A stretch of 64,000 nt of DNA, from the NCBI GenBank assembly GCA_035508495.1, contig DATJMX010000014.1, positions 88,128-152,127 of the forward strand. The letters run 5' to 3'. Source of the stretch: Candidatus Binataceae bacterium. Its GTDB lineage: Bacteria > Desulfobacterota > Binatia > Binatales > Binataceae. Positions 33,989 to 42,358 of this stretch are shown here, piece after piece. The translations under genes and the position numbers were made by a program. Within the stretch, counting starts at the first letter, position 1; every line of letters starts with the position of its first letter. The notes beneath the pieces were generated by a model. It saw nothing but the letters and a program-made list of their open reading frames with translations. It was not told the DNA's origin and searched no databases.

Positions 33989-34432
33989 GTGCCGAGAGAA
34001 GCCGAAGCTGCCGGAATCGGACCCGCGGGCGAGGAAACGCTCGACCGCGTATTCTTCGCCCTCTCGGATCCGGTGCGGCGCGCGCTATTGGAGCGGCTTG
34101 ATGGCGGACCGCTGCTGGTCTCCGAGCTGGCCGCGCCATTCGAAATCTCGTTGCAAGCAGTCTCGCGTCACATCCAGGTCCTGGTGCGCGCCGGGCTAAT
34201 CCAGCAGGAACGCACCGGGCGTATCAGCCGATGCAGCCTCGACGCCGGCCCTGTCTATTCCGCCGCAGTCTGGATCAACCGCTATAGCAAGTATTGGCAG
34301 CAGCAGTTCGACACACTGGCTGCCGCGCTCGAGGAAATCGACGAGCGCCGTGGGCGCCACCAACGGCCGCCTGGCAAGGGCCGCGCGCAGCCGCGCAGCA
34401 GCGGAATACGCAAGCGAAAGAGCAAACCTTGA
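33989..34432 (+). CDS. ArsR-family regulator
   Basis: A 147-residue winged-helix repressor; the DNA-binding core is at about 20-95 (FFALSDPVRRALLERL, then LQAVSRHIQVLVRAGLI). No ArsR/SmtB metal-site CxC motif is present, so it is probably not a metal sensor. Its C-terminal 45 residues are strongly basic. GTG start. It begins a likely operon with two DUF899 genes (14-bp gap to the first). It is close to the type found beside SRPBCC or DUF899 genes. Confidence 0.88.
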   Translation: MPREAEAAGIGPAGEETLDRVFFALSDPVRRALLERLDGGPLLVSELAAPFEISLQAVSRHIQVLVRAGLIQQERTGRISRCSLDAGPVYSAAVWINRYSKYWQQQFDTLAAALEEIDERRGRHQRPPGKGRAQPRSSGIRKRKSKP

Positions 34433-34446
34433 TCGGAGGTATAGCC

Positions 34447-35154
34447 ATGCCAAACCACACTGTCGTTTCACAAGACCAATGGCTCGAGGCCCGCAAGCAA
34501 TTGCTGGCCAAGGAAAAGGAGTTCACTCATTTGCGCGACGAGCTCAGTCGAGAGCGCCGCGCTCTGCCGTGGGTTCGGGTCGATAAGCAGTATGTTTTTG
34601 ACACGCCGGATGGTAGACAAACGCTCGCCGATCTATTCGCCGGCCGTCATCAACTGATCGTTCAGCATTTCATGTTTGGTCCGAGCTCGACTGCAGGATG
34701 CAAAAGTTGCTCGTTCTGGGCAGATGGCTTCAACGGGTTCGCGGTGCACCTGGAGCAACGCGATCTGACTTTCGTCGCAGTCTCCGCCGCGCCGCTGGAG
34801 AAGCTCGCCGCCTTCAAAAAACGCATGGGATGGAACTTCAAGTGGGTATCTTCCCACGAATGCGATTTCAATCGCGACTACCAGGTGAGCGAGACGACCG
34901 AAGAAAAGGGCAAAGGCCAGTCATACTATAACTATACAATCGGAAAACCGTTCGGTGGTGAGCGCCCCGGCATCAGTATCTTCTATCGCGATGACGACGG
35001 CACCATCTACCATACCTATTCGAGCTATTCGCGCGGACTGGATATGATGAACGCTGCGTACCACTACCTGGATCTCACGCCGAAAGGACGCGACGAAGAC
35101 AACCTGCAGTTCACGATGTCGTGGGTGCGGCTTCACGACGAATACGGGAAATAG
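34447..35154 (+). CDS. DUF899 (thioredoxin-like) family protein
   Basis: A 235-residue cytosolic protein with a thioredoxin-like fold of unknown activity. It shows the family marks EFTHLRDELSRERRALPWV near 24, HFMFGPSSTAGCKSCSFWADGF near 76 and GMSIF-like GISIFYRDDD near 175. CKSC is a possible redox pair (Cys88, Cys91). A GGAGG site supports the start at 34447. It is the first of two paralogues in an ArsR-led operon. Confidence 0.85.
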   Translation: MPNHTVVSQDQWLEARKQLLAKEKEFTHLRDELSRERRALPWVRVDKQYVFDTPDGRQTLADLFAGRHQLIVQHFMFGPSSTAGCKSCSFWADGFNGFAVHLEQRDLTFVAVSAAPLEKLAAFKKRMGWNFKWVSSHECDFNRDYQVSETTEEKGKGQSYYNYTIGKPFGGERPGISIFYRDDDGTIYHTYSSYSRGLDMMNAAYHYLDLTPKGRDEDNLQFTMSWVRLHDEYGK

Positions 35155-35159
35155 TCAGT

Positions 35160-35729
35160 ATGAATTACAAAGACACTAATGCGAAGCTTACAGACTATCG
35201 GCGTCGCATCACCGAGCTGCGTCAGCAGATGCGCGAGACGCAGGCCTCGGTAGAGCCCGAGGCGGTAAAAGACTACGAGTTTGCGGCGGCGCGCGGGTCC
35301 GTCAAGTTATCCGAGCTGTTCGGTTCGAAACGGGATCTGATCATGGTGCATAGCATGGGTGTGAAGTGTGCCTATTGCACGTTGTGGGCCGACGGCTACA
35401 ACGGCATCTACGAACATATCGCGCAGCGCGCCGCGTTCGCGATCTCCAGCCCGGACGCACCTGAAGTTCAACGATCGTTCGCGGAGAGCCGGGGCTGGCG
35501 TTTTCCGATAGTCAGTCACAAGGGAACCAGTTTCGCCGCCGACATGGGTTATCAATCGGAAGACGGCCGATATATCCCGGGGATTTCAGTGTTCAGAAAG
35601 GAGCGCGGTCAAATCGTGCGGGTGTCAGACGCGCGCAGCGAGCCGGGCGACGATTTTTGCACGCTATGGCATCTGTTCGACTTAATGCCAGACGGCGCAA
35701 CTGGTTTCAGCCCGAAGTTCAATTATTAG
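35160..35729 (+). CDS. DUF899 (thioredoxin-like) family protein, shorter paralogue
   Basis: A 189-residue relative of the preceding gene: RRRITELRQQMRETQ, then VHSMGVKCAYCTLWADGYNG with a CAYC pair where the longer paralogue has CKSC, and GISVFRKERG near the end. Its ATG at 35160 lies 5 bp after the preceding stop. Retention of CxxC in both paralogues suggests redox chemistry, but no reaction is established. Confidence 0.85.
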   Translation: MNYKDTNAKLTDYRRRITELRQQMRETQASVEPEAVKDYEFAAARGSVKLSELFGSKRDLIMVHSMGVKCAYCTLWADGYNGIYEHIAQRAAFAISSPDAPEVQRSFAESRGWRFPIVSHKGTSFAADMGYQSEDGRYIPGISVFRKERGQIVRVSDARSEPGDDFCTLWHLFDLMPDGATGFSPKFNY

Positions 35730-35808
35730 GTGACTGACCAACTTCGCCTGGCGAGCAGGCGAAGTCGGTCGCGGAGTCCTGCGAATCGTCAGGCACTCGA
35801 GACTCATT

Positions 35809-36669
35809 TCAAGATCCGAGCTTCAGGACTTTACGGGCGTTGTTGCGCAGGAACTTTGGCCAGACCTGGTCGTTGAATGGCACCGATTTCATGTCGGTCA
35901 TGATTCGTTCGAGCGAGAGACCCATCGGAAAGTAACCGGCATAGATGATTTTGTCGGTGCCACGCGTGTTCGCGTAGCGGACGATCGCTTCGGGATAATG
36001 CTTGGGCGCGAACGCGGAGGTTGAGTAGTAAAGATTCGGCCACTTCAGCATCAGCTTGACCGCGAGGTCTTCCCACGGCTCGCATCCATGGCGCGTGACG
36101 AAGACGAGTTCAGGGAAGTCGTACATAACCTGGTCGATCAAGCGCACTTCCTGCGGCCACATTGGGAATCGCGGCCCCGGCACTCCCGCGCAGGCGAAGA
36201 TCGGCACACCCAGCTCCACGCACTTGGCGTAGATCGGATACATCAGCGGATCGGAAATACCTACTTGCGGATTGTAGCCGGCGTTGAACGCGCCGAAGGC
36301 CCGCACGCCGTATTTTTCGTGCTGCCGGACCATGTCGCGGATTCCGTCCATGCCGCGATTCGGATCGACGTTGCCGATCGGAACGAACCTGTCCGGGTAA
36401 TCCTTGAGTGCCCCGGCCGATACTTCGCCGCCCACGCCGATAAGGCCGATCTCGATGCCGAAGCGATCCATCTCATGCAGCGTCGCGCCGATGGGATCCT
36501 TGGAGCCGTACAGTTCTTTCGGCACGTTCTTGAACATGTACTCGACCGGAAAATCGAATTTCGCCGACGGATCTTTCAACTGCTTCCGGATGAAGTCATA
36601 CATTTTGAAGTCGTCAGCCGGGAAGCCGATCATAGTATCGATGATCCCGATGTCGGTGGGCATCGCCAT
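35809..36669 (-). CDS. Amidohydrolase-family protein lacking key metal ligands
   Basis: A 286-residue member of the amidohydrolase-2 (ACMSD-like) fold. The first strand reads IGIIDTMIGFP, with no HxH pair. The expected terminal GSDxP segment reads YAGYFPMG, without Asp. One likely strand-5 histidine remains (FVTRHGCEPWED). It may be a non-catalytic subunit, or use other chemistry. It starts 3 bp after the stop of the larger amidohydrolase gene, so the two are translated together and probably associate. Confidence 0.78.
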   Translation of the reverse strand: MAMPTDIGIIDTMIGFPADDFKMYDFIRKQLKDPSAKFDFPVEYMFKNVPKELYGSKDPIGATLHEMDRFGIEIGLIGVGGEVSAGALKDYPDRFVPIGNVDPNRGMDGIRDMVRQHEKYGVRAFGAFNAGYNPQVGISDPLMYPIYAKCVELGVPIFACAGVPGPRFPMWPQEVRLIDQVMYDFPELVFVTRHGCEPWEDLAVKLMLKWPNLYYSTSAFAPKHYPEAIVRYANTRGTDKIIYAGYFPMGLSLERIMTDMKSVPFNDQVWPKFLRNNARKVLKLGS

Positions 36670-36672
36670 GGC

Positions 36673-37893
36673 TCAGGACGCCTCCTGCAGCGCTTCGCGA
36701 AAGAGATAACAGGCACTATCGCGGGGGATTTCCTCGCGCGGCAGCGGGGTCTCGACCTGCGCAGGAGTCGGCCCGATCTTCGCAGCGCGTTCCTTGAGTT
36801 TGTCCAGATCGAAATTGTAGAGCTTCGCCGCGTTCAGGCCCAGTAGTTTGCGGCGGCGCGAATCGGTCATGGCGCCGAAGGTGAGTCGCAACGATTGCAG
36901 ATTGTAAGGGAAGGTTCCTTCGTAATGTGGATAGTCATTGCCCCACAGCACATGGTCTTCGCCGATCTCTTCGATTCCGGCGAGGTCGGCTTTACTCGGG
37001 AAGCTCGCGCCGTAATAGCAACTGCGTTTCGCATACTCACTTGGCGGTTCCTTGAGCGGCGACTCCATTCCCTTGTAGTTCATTTCGCCGAGCGCGCCCG
37101 ACTTGATGGCGTAATACGCGCGGTCCATCTGCTTGAGGATCGCCGGCACCCAGTAACATCCTGACTCAGTCAGTATATGCTTCAGTTTCGGAAACTTCTC
37201 GAATACTCCGGCCATCAGCAGATGCCGATAGCCGGCCTGACCGTAGTAGGCGACATCCTGGATCCAAATCGATTCGGCGACGACGCCCTCGCCGTAGTTC
37301 GGCAGGCCTTGTCCCGTATGCTGATTCAGCACGAGGCCATGATCCTGGATTGCCGCGAACACTCGATCCCACGCAGGATCATAAAGCGGCTTCAGCCAGT
37401 GCGCGTCAGGCGGAATAAGCGGCAGCAGCACGCCGCCACGTAATCCCGACTTCGCGATGAACTCGATATCCTTGATCGCTTCGTCGAAGTCATTGGGCAG
37501 GATAAGTCCGATCCCGGCGCGGCGTACAGGATCCTCGGCGCAGAAATCCTTGAGCCACCGGTTGTGCGCACGGATACCTGCCTGGCACTGCTGATAATCT
37601 TCGGGCTTTGGCGGATGCGCCGTGACGATACTTTTGCGATAGAACGGCGGGACGGTGTTGGGAAATACCACTTCGCCGACTACGCCCTGACTGTCCTGAT
37701 CCTTGTTGCGAATGCCGTAGTCCCAATTGCGCATCTTCTTGGAGCCGTAGTGCTCCTGCGAAGGGTTCTTATAACCGCCGCGCCAATCGTCGAACCGCTC
37801 GCGCCATTCCGGATCGAGATATTCGCGATAGCTCGCATGGCTCCCGCCCGCATGCGTGTCCGCAGTAATCAGGATGTAAGGCTCTTGAGACAT
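36673..37893 (-). CDS. Amidohydrolase-2 family protein
   Basis: A 406-residue TIM-barrel hydrolase/decarboxylase relative of ACMSD. It starts ILITADTHAGG (one His where the family often has HxH). NQHTGQG near 210 keeps a histidine, and VLWGNDYPHYEGTFP near 324 has the late aspartate. Members act in aromatic-ring catabolism and related pathways; the substrate is unknown. A GGAGG site precedes the ATG. It is the upstream partner of the degenerate paralogue at 35809. Confidence 0.84.
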   Translation of the reverse strand: MSQEPYILITADTHAGGSHASYREYLDPEWRERFDDWRGGYKNPSQEHYGSKKMRNWDYGIRNKDQDSQGVVGEVVFPNTVPPFYRKSIVTAHPPKPEDYQQCQAGIRAHNRWLKDFCAEDPVRRAGIGLILPNDFDEAIKDIEFIAKSGLRGGVLLPLIPPDAHWLKPLYDPAWDRVFAAIQDHGLVLNQHTGQGLPNYGEGVVAESIWIQDVAYYGQAGYRHLLMAGVFEKFPKLKHILTESGCYWVPAILKQMDRAYYAIKSGALGEMNYKGMESPLKEPPSEYAKRSCYYGASFPSKADLAGIEEIGEDHVLWGNDYPHYEGTFPYNLQSLRLTFGAMTDSRRRKLLGLNAAKLYNFDLDKLKERAAKIGPTPAQVETPLPREEIPRDSACYLFREALQEAS

Positions 37894-38199
37894 TTGAACC
37901 TCCGTTGGATGGCTCAGGATCGACCCAGGATTCCAACTCGGTTATTACATCTTAGCGGTGTAACTTCTCAAACCTGCGATGTCTGGAATTTCGCCGTCAC
38001 CAGTGCTATCCGACGGCGGGCTGGATCACACGAGTAAAGTCCCTGCCCGGCGGGGCGTTTTTTCATAGGACAGTTCAATCTCGAAGGCCGAAGAACCAAG
38101 AGATTCACTGCGCTTTCGTGGCTTTCGATTCCTGCATCGAAGTTGAATCGGCAACCGCGGAGCTCGGGCTTTCTATTTCGTCAGGCCTACGGAAAAGAC
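37894..38199. other. Intergenic region with plus-strand hairpins, about 306 bp
   Basis: It separates the divergent amidohydrolase and lipoprotein genes; no gene is seen. On the plus strand a 7-bp stem, CGCCGTC/GACGGCG (37992-37998 with 38012-38018), is followed by a short GCCC/GGGC hairpin and six Ts (38058-38063). That is a terminator-like end 136 bp before the next gene. It could end a small RNA or be a leader attenuator; the second stem is only 4-5 bp, so the case is weak. Confidence 0.4.
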
Positions 38200-38736
38200 A
38201 TGAAGTGCATCGAATCTTCGCCATCGTCTTTCCATGTTCGAAGTATTTTTCATTTCTTCGAGACGGCCTTCCTGATGCTCGCCATCGTTGGTGCAGGATG
38301 TGCCAGCGCCGGGGTCAAGCCTGAGACCGTCGCAGATTCAGCAACCCAACCTCGACCGCAAATAATTTATGTACAGAACTTCGCTGTGGTCGCAGACGAT
38401 GTGAAGGAAAGCCACGGCGTGGTGTCGGAAGCCGAGCGAAAGTTCTCGAGCACGCCCGATCAAGAGCGCGAGCTTGCAATCGGACATGCCGCGGCAAATG
38501 AACTGCCGGGTTCCGCGCTGCTGATGGGCGCGGGAGCGGCGGCCACCGGAGGTGTGACGATCGCCGGCGGTGCCGCAACAGGAGCGATCGCGGGCGGGAA
38601 AGCCTACCTCGGCCGATTTAACTATCTATCCGACAAGACGGCGGATCAGGTGAGCGCATATCTTTCGCACTACTTCGCCGCCCAGGGCTGGATCAGCTCC
38701 GACAAAGCACGTTCCGTCAAGCTCGCATCCGACTGA
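38200..38736 (+). CDS. DUF4410-like lipoprotein
   Basis: A 178-residue predicted lipoprotein: MKC... start, hydrophobic core, lipobox VGAGC. The domain IIYVQNFAVVADDVK near 50 matches the opening strand of DUF4410. A Gly/Ala-rich stretch (about 105-130) could be a membrane-associating glycine-zipper. ATG 38200 is preferred to a TTG 57 bases upstream. It is convergent with a TetR gene 2 bp downstream. Function is unknown. Confidence 0.65.
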   Translation: MKCIESSPSSFHVRSIFHFFETAFLMLAIVGAGCASAGVKPETVADSATQPRPQIIYVQNFAVVADDVKESHGVVSEAERKFSSTPDQERELAIGHAAANELPGSALLMGAGAAATGGVTIAGGAATGAIAGGKAYLGRFNYLSDKTADQVSAYLSHYFAAQGWISSDKARSVKLASD

Positions 38737-38738
38737 GT

Positions 38739-39383
38739 TCATCGCTCCGCAGGATAAAACTGGCGCAACACCTGGTTAAGGTATGTGCGCATTTCGCTGC
38801 GCGTCCTGTTCCCCGGTCTGACTAGCAAATGATGTATAACCGCGCCGCTAATTACATCCAGCAGTATCTCCGGGTCGCAATCCTTTCGCACGATACCCTG
38901 GTGGCGCGCCTCCTCGATCAATAGCGCCATTGCCGAACGCCGTGGCAACAAATAGTTGGTCCAATAGGTCGCCATCAGCTTCGGGCAACTCGGAACAGAG
39001 CCGATCAGTCGAGCCGCCAGTCTTCTGTATTCCGGGCGCGTGACGAGATCCGCGAGCGCATCGATCAGGGGCCCAGGTGATTTGCGCGACCTGGCTCGAT
39101 TCGCTGCCTGGCGTTCTCCTTCGCCGCGCGCGGAGGCGATTGCCTGGGCAATGAGATCTTCTTTCGATGACCAGCGGCGATACAGCGTTGTTCGCGCAAC
39201 ACCCGCGTAGTCGGCGATTTGTTCGATACTTGCCGCATCTATCCCGCGCTCGATGAAGACCTGGAGCGCGGCTTGGCGAATCGCTCGATCAGCAGCGTCG
39301 CTACGCGGCCGCCCGCGTCCTCTTGCAGGCGAACTCACTTCCTTTTGTGTGGGTTTGACTAAGTGTTGAGCCACGGGATGCAA
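38739..39383 (-). CDS. TetR/AcrR-family regulator
   Basis: A 214-residue repressor with a basic N-terminal arm (ARGRGRPRSDAADRAIRQAAL) and helix-turn-helix at about 30-75 (IEQIADYAGVARTTLYRRWSSKEDLI). The C-terminal part matches the group with RLIGSVPSCPKLMATYW. It starts TTG at 39383 (GTG 39374 is an alternative) and follows the SDR gene by 7 bp. It probably binds the 32-bp palindrome upstream of that operon and autoregulates. Confidence 0.9.
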   Translation of the reverse strand: MHPVAQHLVKPTQKEVSSPARGRGRPRSDAADRAIRQAALQVFIERGIDAASIEQIADYAGVARTTLYRRWSSKEDLIAQAIASARGEGERQAANRARSRKSPGPLIDALADLVTRPEYRRLAARLIGSVPSCPKLMATYWTNYLLPRRSAMALLIEEARHQGIVRKDCDPEILLDVISGAVIHHLLVRPGNRTRSEMRTYLNQVLRQFYPAER

Positions 39384-39390
39384 AGACTAT

Positions 39391-40158
39391 CTAGAGGGGA
39401 TGCCCAAAGAATCCTGTGTGGGCGCTGATACCGCCGTCCGCGACTACTATGCTTCCCGTCATGAAAGATGAATCGTCGCTGGCGAGAAACAGCACCACGC
39501 GAGCGATCTCATCCGGGTGGCCAAGCCGGCCAATCGGATGATGGTCTTCTAGTAGTTTTCGTCCTTCGTCTCCCAGCGCCCGGACCAGCGGCGGTGTCGC
39601 GACGCTGCCCGGACAGACGGCATTTACGCGAATATTCTTGCGAGCATACTCAATTGCTGCGGTGCGAGTGAGATTTATGACACCGGCTTTCGCTGCATTA
39701 TACGCGCCCAACAAGAAGTCCGCTGCGAGGCCGGAGACCGACGCGGTATTGACGATCACTCCGCCGCCCTGCGCCACCATGTGCGGCAAGGCGAACCGCA
39801 TCCCATAGAAAACTCCTGAGAGAGAAATAGTAATCGCGCGCTGCCAGGCCTCGAGCGGCATGTCGCCGATGGGGGCAACGGCGCCGGCAGTCGCGACGTT
39901 GTTGTGCAGGATGTCGATGCGGCCGAATTTCTCGAGCGTAAATCTGATCATTTCTTCAACCTCGGCCGAATCGCCGACGTTGGCCTTGTAAAAAAGCGCC
40001 GTGGTTCCAATCTCGTTTGCGACCCGACGGCCATTGATCTCATCGATATCGACGACGACGACGGTGGCGCCTTCGGCGGCAAACAGTTTGGCCGTAGCTT
40101 CGCCAATTCCCGATGCCGCGCCGGTTACTACGCTCACCTTGTTCTCGAGCTTGCGCAT
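39391..40158 (-). CDS. Short-chain dehydrogenase/reductase
   Basis: A 255-residue classical SDR. The cofactor loop TGAASGIGEA is at about 12-21, then NNVAT near 87, catalytic Ser in NTASVSG near 141, and YNAAK (Tyr154, Lys158). Acidic VVDID at 36-40 favours NAD(H). It oxidises a hydroxyl group on an unknown substrate. GAAGGTG precedes the ATG. First gene of an operon with the TetR regulator. Confidence 0.93.
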   Translation of the reverse strand: MRKLENKVSVVTGAASGIGEATAKLFAAEGATVVVVDIDEINGRRVANEIGTTALFYKANVGDSAEVEEMIRFTLEKFGRIDILHNNVATAGAVAPIGDMPLEAWQRAITISLSGVFYGMRFALPHMVAQGGGVIVNTASVSGLAADFLLGAYNAAKAGVINLTRTAAIEYARKNIRVNAVCPGSVATPPLVRALGDEGRKLLEDHHPIGRLGHPDEIARVVLFLASDDSSFMTGSIVVADGGISAHTGFFGHPL

Positions 40159-40204
40159 CGGCGCACCTTCACACGACTAAATTTCGCCAGTCCAACGCCT
40201 CGCC

Positions 40205-40236
40205 CTAATAACGCTACACTAGTGTAGCGTTATTAG
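40205..40236. promoter_or_regulatory. Perfect 32-bp palindrome, operator of the SDR-TetR operon
   Basis: The sequence from 40205 to 40236 is its own reverse complement over all 32 bases (half-site CTAATAACGCTACACT). It lies 46 bp upstream of the SDR start. On the minus strand TTGACT, a good -35 element, overlaps its left end (40239-40234). The size suits two TetR dimers or one dimer with extended contacts. Confidence 0.8.
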
Positions 40237-40320
40237 TCAAGACCGCCGTGTATCTACACCGCACCGGGATAGAAGTCGTCGCGAATGGCGCGAGGTGGTT
40301 CTACGAACTGGTCTACAAAT

Positions 40321-41724
40321 TCACTTGGGCATTTCCTTAGAAGGAACATCAGCCAGAAGGAAATTCAGGCCTTCGGACATCGTGGGATGCGTGAAGATCG
40401 CGTCGCGCAAGATGGTGAACGGCAAACGACCGGCCATCGCTGTCTGCACCGCGACCATCAATTCGCTTGCTTCGAAGCCGAAGGCCGTGAAGCCGAGAAT
40501 CTCGTCGCTGTTCTTCGCGATCAGCATTTTAATGAAGCCGCGCGGTTCTGAGATCGTTCGCGTGCGCAGGATGTTGGCCATCGGCATTTTCGCCACGCGA
40601 TATTCGATTCCGTCGCGGCGCGCTTCATTCTCGTTGCGGCCGACGCGCGCGAGCTCGGGGTCGGTGAACATGCAGAACGGGATGAGCCGATTCCTGGTGG
40701 ATCGATCGGCGCCGTTCAGATTGCCGTAAACGATGCCGAAATCGTTTTCCGACACGTGCGTGAACATTGGACTACCCGCGCAGTCGCCCATCGCCCAGGT
40801 TTTCTCGCTGGTGGTCTCGAGGCGATCGTTGACCTTGATAAAGCCGTGCTCGCCCAGTTCAATTCCGGCGAGGTCGAGCCCGATTCCTTCGGTGTTGGCG
40901 AGACGTCCGGTCGCGACCAGGATGTCGGTGCCTTCGATCGTGCGCTGGCCGGGTCCGTCGGTCGTTTCGATCTTTACGCGCTCGCCGGAGCGTCCCTCGA
41001 CCTTGCGAACTTCAGTGCCGAGCACTACTTCAATTCCCTCGCTGGTGAAGAGATCATTCAGCTCCGCGCCCACGTCGGCATCCTCATGACCCGCGAGCTG
41101 CGGGCCCGCTTCGATCACGGTGACCTTCGCTCCGATGCGGCGAATCGCCTGCGCCAGTTCGAGCCCGACGTAGCCGCCGCCCATCACGATGAGATGCTCA
41201 GGCAGGCGCTCGAGGTTGAGCGCTTCGACGTGAGTCATCGGCTTCGCCTGCGCCAGTCCCTGGACGGGCGGAATGGCGGCACGCGTGCCGAGGTCGAGGA
41301 AGACGCGATCGCCGGCGATGGTCCGCTTGCCGCCGCTATTGAGATCGATCTCGACGGTGCGCGGTGCGATGAAACGCGCACTGCCCATGATGAGCTCAGC
41401 GCCGCTCGCCTTGGTGCGATCGACATGCATCTGGTGGAGCCCCTCGACCATCAGGCGCTTGCGATGCTGGACGGCCGCCATATTGACGTGCAGGCCCTCG
41501 GTCTCGAGTCCGAATTCGGCGCCGCGTTTGGCGAGCGAGATGACGCGCGCGGAATAGATGATGTTCTTGCTCGGAAGACATGCGACGTTCGGGCATGCGC
41601 CGCCGAGCGCGCCGCGCTCGACGAGCGCGGTTTGGCGTCCAGCCGCACCCAATGACCAGGCGGTGAGCTTGCCCGCTCCCCCGCTACCGATGACGAGATT
41701 CTCATACCTTTCAATATTCGGCAT
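40321..41724 (-). CDS. Mercuric-reductase-like FAD/NAD(P) disulfide oxidoreductase
   Basis: A 467-residue class I pyridine-nucleotide disulfide oxidoreductase. FAD loop GSGGAGKLTAWSLG at about 11-24; redox-active pair in GGACPNVACLPSK (Cys42, Cys47); NAD(P) loop GGGYVGLELAQAI near 177; FAD site WAMGDCAGSPMFTH near 308; interface His in FTHPTMSEGL near 446. No MerA-type C-terminal Cys pair or N-terminal metal domain is present, so mercuric reduction is unproven. GGAGG supports the start at 41724. Confidence 0.9.
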   Translation of the reverse strand: MPNIERYENLVIGSGGAGKLTAWSLGAAGRQTALVERGALGGACPNVACLPSKNIIYSARVISLAKRGAEFGLETEGLHVNMAAVQHRKRLMVEGLHQMHVDRTKASGAELIMGSARFIAPRTVEIDLNSGGKRTIAGDRVFLDLGTRAAIPPVQGLAQAKPMTHVEALNLERLPEHLIVMGGGYVGLELAQAIRRIGAKVTVIEAGPQLAGHEDADVGAELNDLFTSEGIEVVLGTEVRKVEGRSGERVKIETTDGPGQRTIEGTDILVATGRLANTEGIGLDLAGIELGEHGFIKVNDRLETTSEKTWAMGDCAGSPMFTHVSENDFGIVYGNLNGADRSTRNRLIPFCMFTDPELARVGRNENEARRDGIEYRVAKMPMANILRTRTISEPRGFIKMLIAKNSDEILGFTAFGFEASELMVAVQTAMAGRLPFTILRDAIFTHPTMSEGLNFLLADVPSKEMPK

Positions 41725-42080
41725 AATTTCGCCTCCGAAAAGAAAAATGCATAGTTGGCAGGGAACTCGTGAGACAGGTTCCCGTGACGCACTCAGCAAG
41801 CGCCGTTCCCTCTCGATCCAGCGTGGCGCTCTGTCGATTAGCTTACTTTTGGTGGGTGAAGGCCGCGCTATATCGCGGACGATCGTAAATTCGCGAACCA
41901 TCGTAAGAAATCTCCGCCTCGACGCGTGAGGCCTGATGACTTCTCATGCTCATTCGCACGATCATTTCCGGCCGCCGGCGGATGGCACGACGCTCGCAAC
42001 GTCCTCGCTGATCGCCCTGGCACTCGCAGCTATCGACGGACGAAAGGATGAAGCGGCTTTAGGCCGCAGAGGGATGACAG
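41725..42080. other. Divergent intergenic region, about 356 bp
   Basis: It lies between the flavoprotein gene (minus) and the STAS-like gene (plus) and should hold promoters for both. The only coding candidate is the His-rich 53-codon frame starting at 41936. The proximal part includes a short TATATCGCGGACGATCG segment and no clear palindrome. Confidence 0.4.
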
Positions 42081-42097
42081 GTGGTATTGAAGATTGA
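41936..42097 (+). CDS. Possible His-rich small protein, 53 aa
   Basis: The frame begins MTSHAHSHDHF, with four histidines in its first ten residues, like the metal-binding tails of zinc or nickel transporters and chaperones, then a short hydrophobic LIALALAAI. GTGAGG lies just before the ATG. It overlaps the GTG of the next gene by 17 bp. No family is recognised; it may be spurious. Confidence 0.3.
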   Translation: MTSHAHSHDHFRPPADGTTLATSSLIALALAAIDGRKDEAALGRRGMTGGIED

Positions 42098-42341
42098 ACG
42101 ACTTGAGAGCGCCGATGACGTCGTGCTCGTCCTCAGCGGCAAGGTGGAAACGGTACATCTCGGCGAACTTCAGTCTCAATTTGCCACGCGGAGCAAGCGC
42201 ACCGTCCTCGACATGAAGGACGTAACACTCGTCGAGCGCGACGTCGTCGATACGCTCGCGCGATGGGAAGGGCGGGGGATCGAGCTGCGCAACTGTCCAC
42301 CGTACGTGCGCGAATGGCTCGATGAACGCAGCCGCAGTTAG
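42081..42341 (+). CDS. STAS-like anti-sigma-antagonist-type protein, 86 aa
   Basis: A short protein with the strand-helix order of a STAS domain: LVLSGKVETVHLGELQ near 16, then VLDMKDVTLVERDVVDTLARW near 42, where the phospho-Ser position of true antagonists appears to be Glu. It begins at GTG and ends 17 bp before the convergent AAA regulator. It may feed the nearby stressosome genes, but that is inference. Confidence 0.55.
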   Translation: MVLKIERLESADDVVLVLSGKVETVHLGELQSQFATRSKRTVLDMKDVTLVERDVVDTLARWEGRGIELRNCPPYVREWLDERSRS

Positions 42342-42358
42342 AAGCCTGAGCACGCCTG

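Noticed and set aside
40756..41655. Long plus-strand open frame
   Set aside because: Antisense to the flavoprotein, whose FAD and NAD motifs are complete.
40321..41724. Mercury resistance operon
   Set aside because: The flavoprotein lacks the C-terminal cysteine pair and no merR, merT or merP gene is near.
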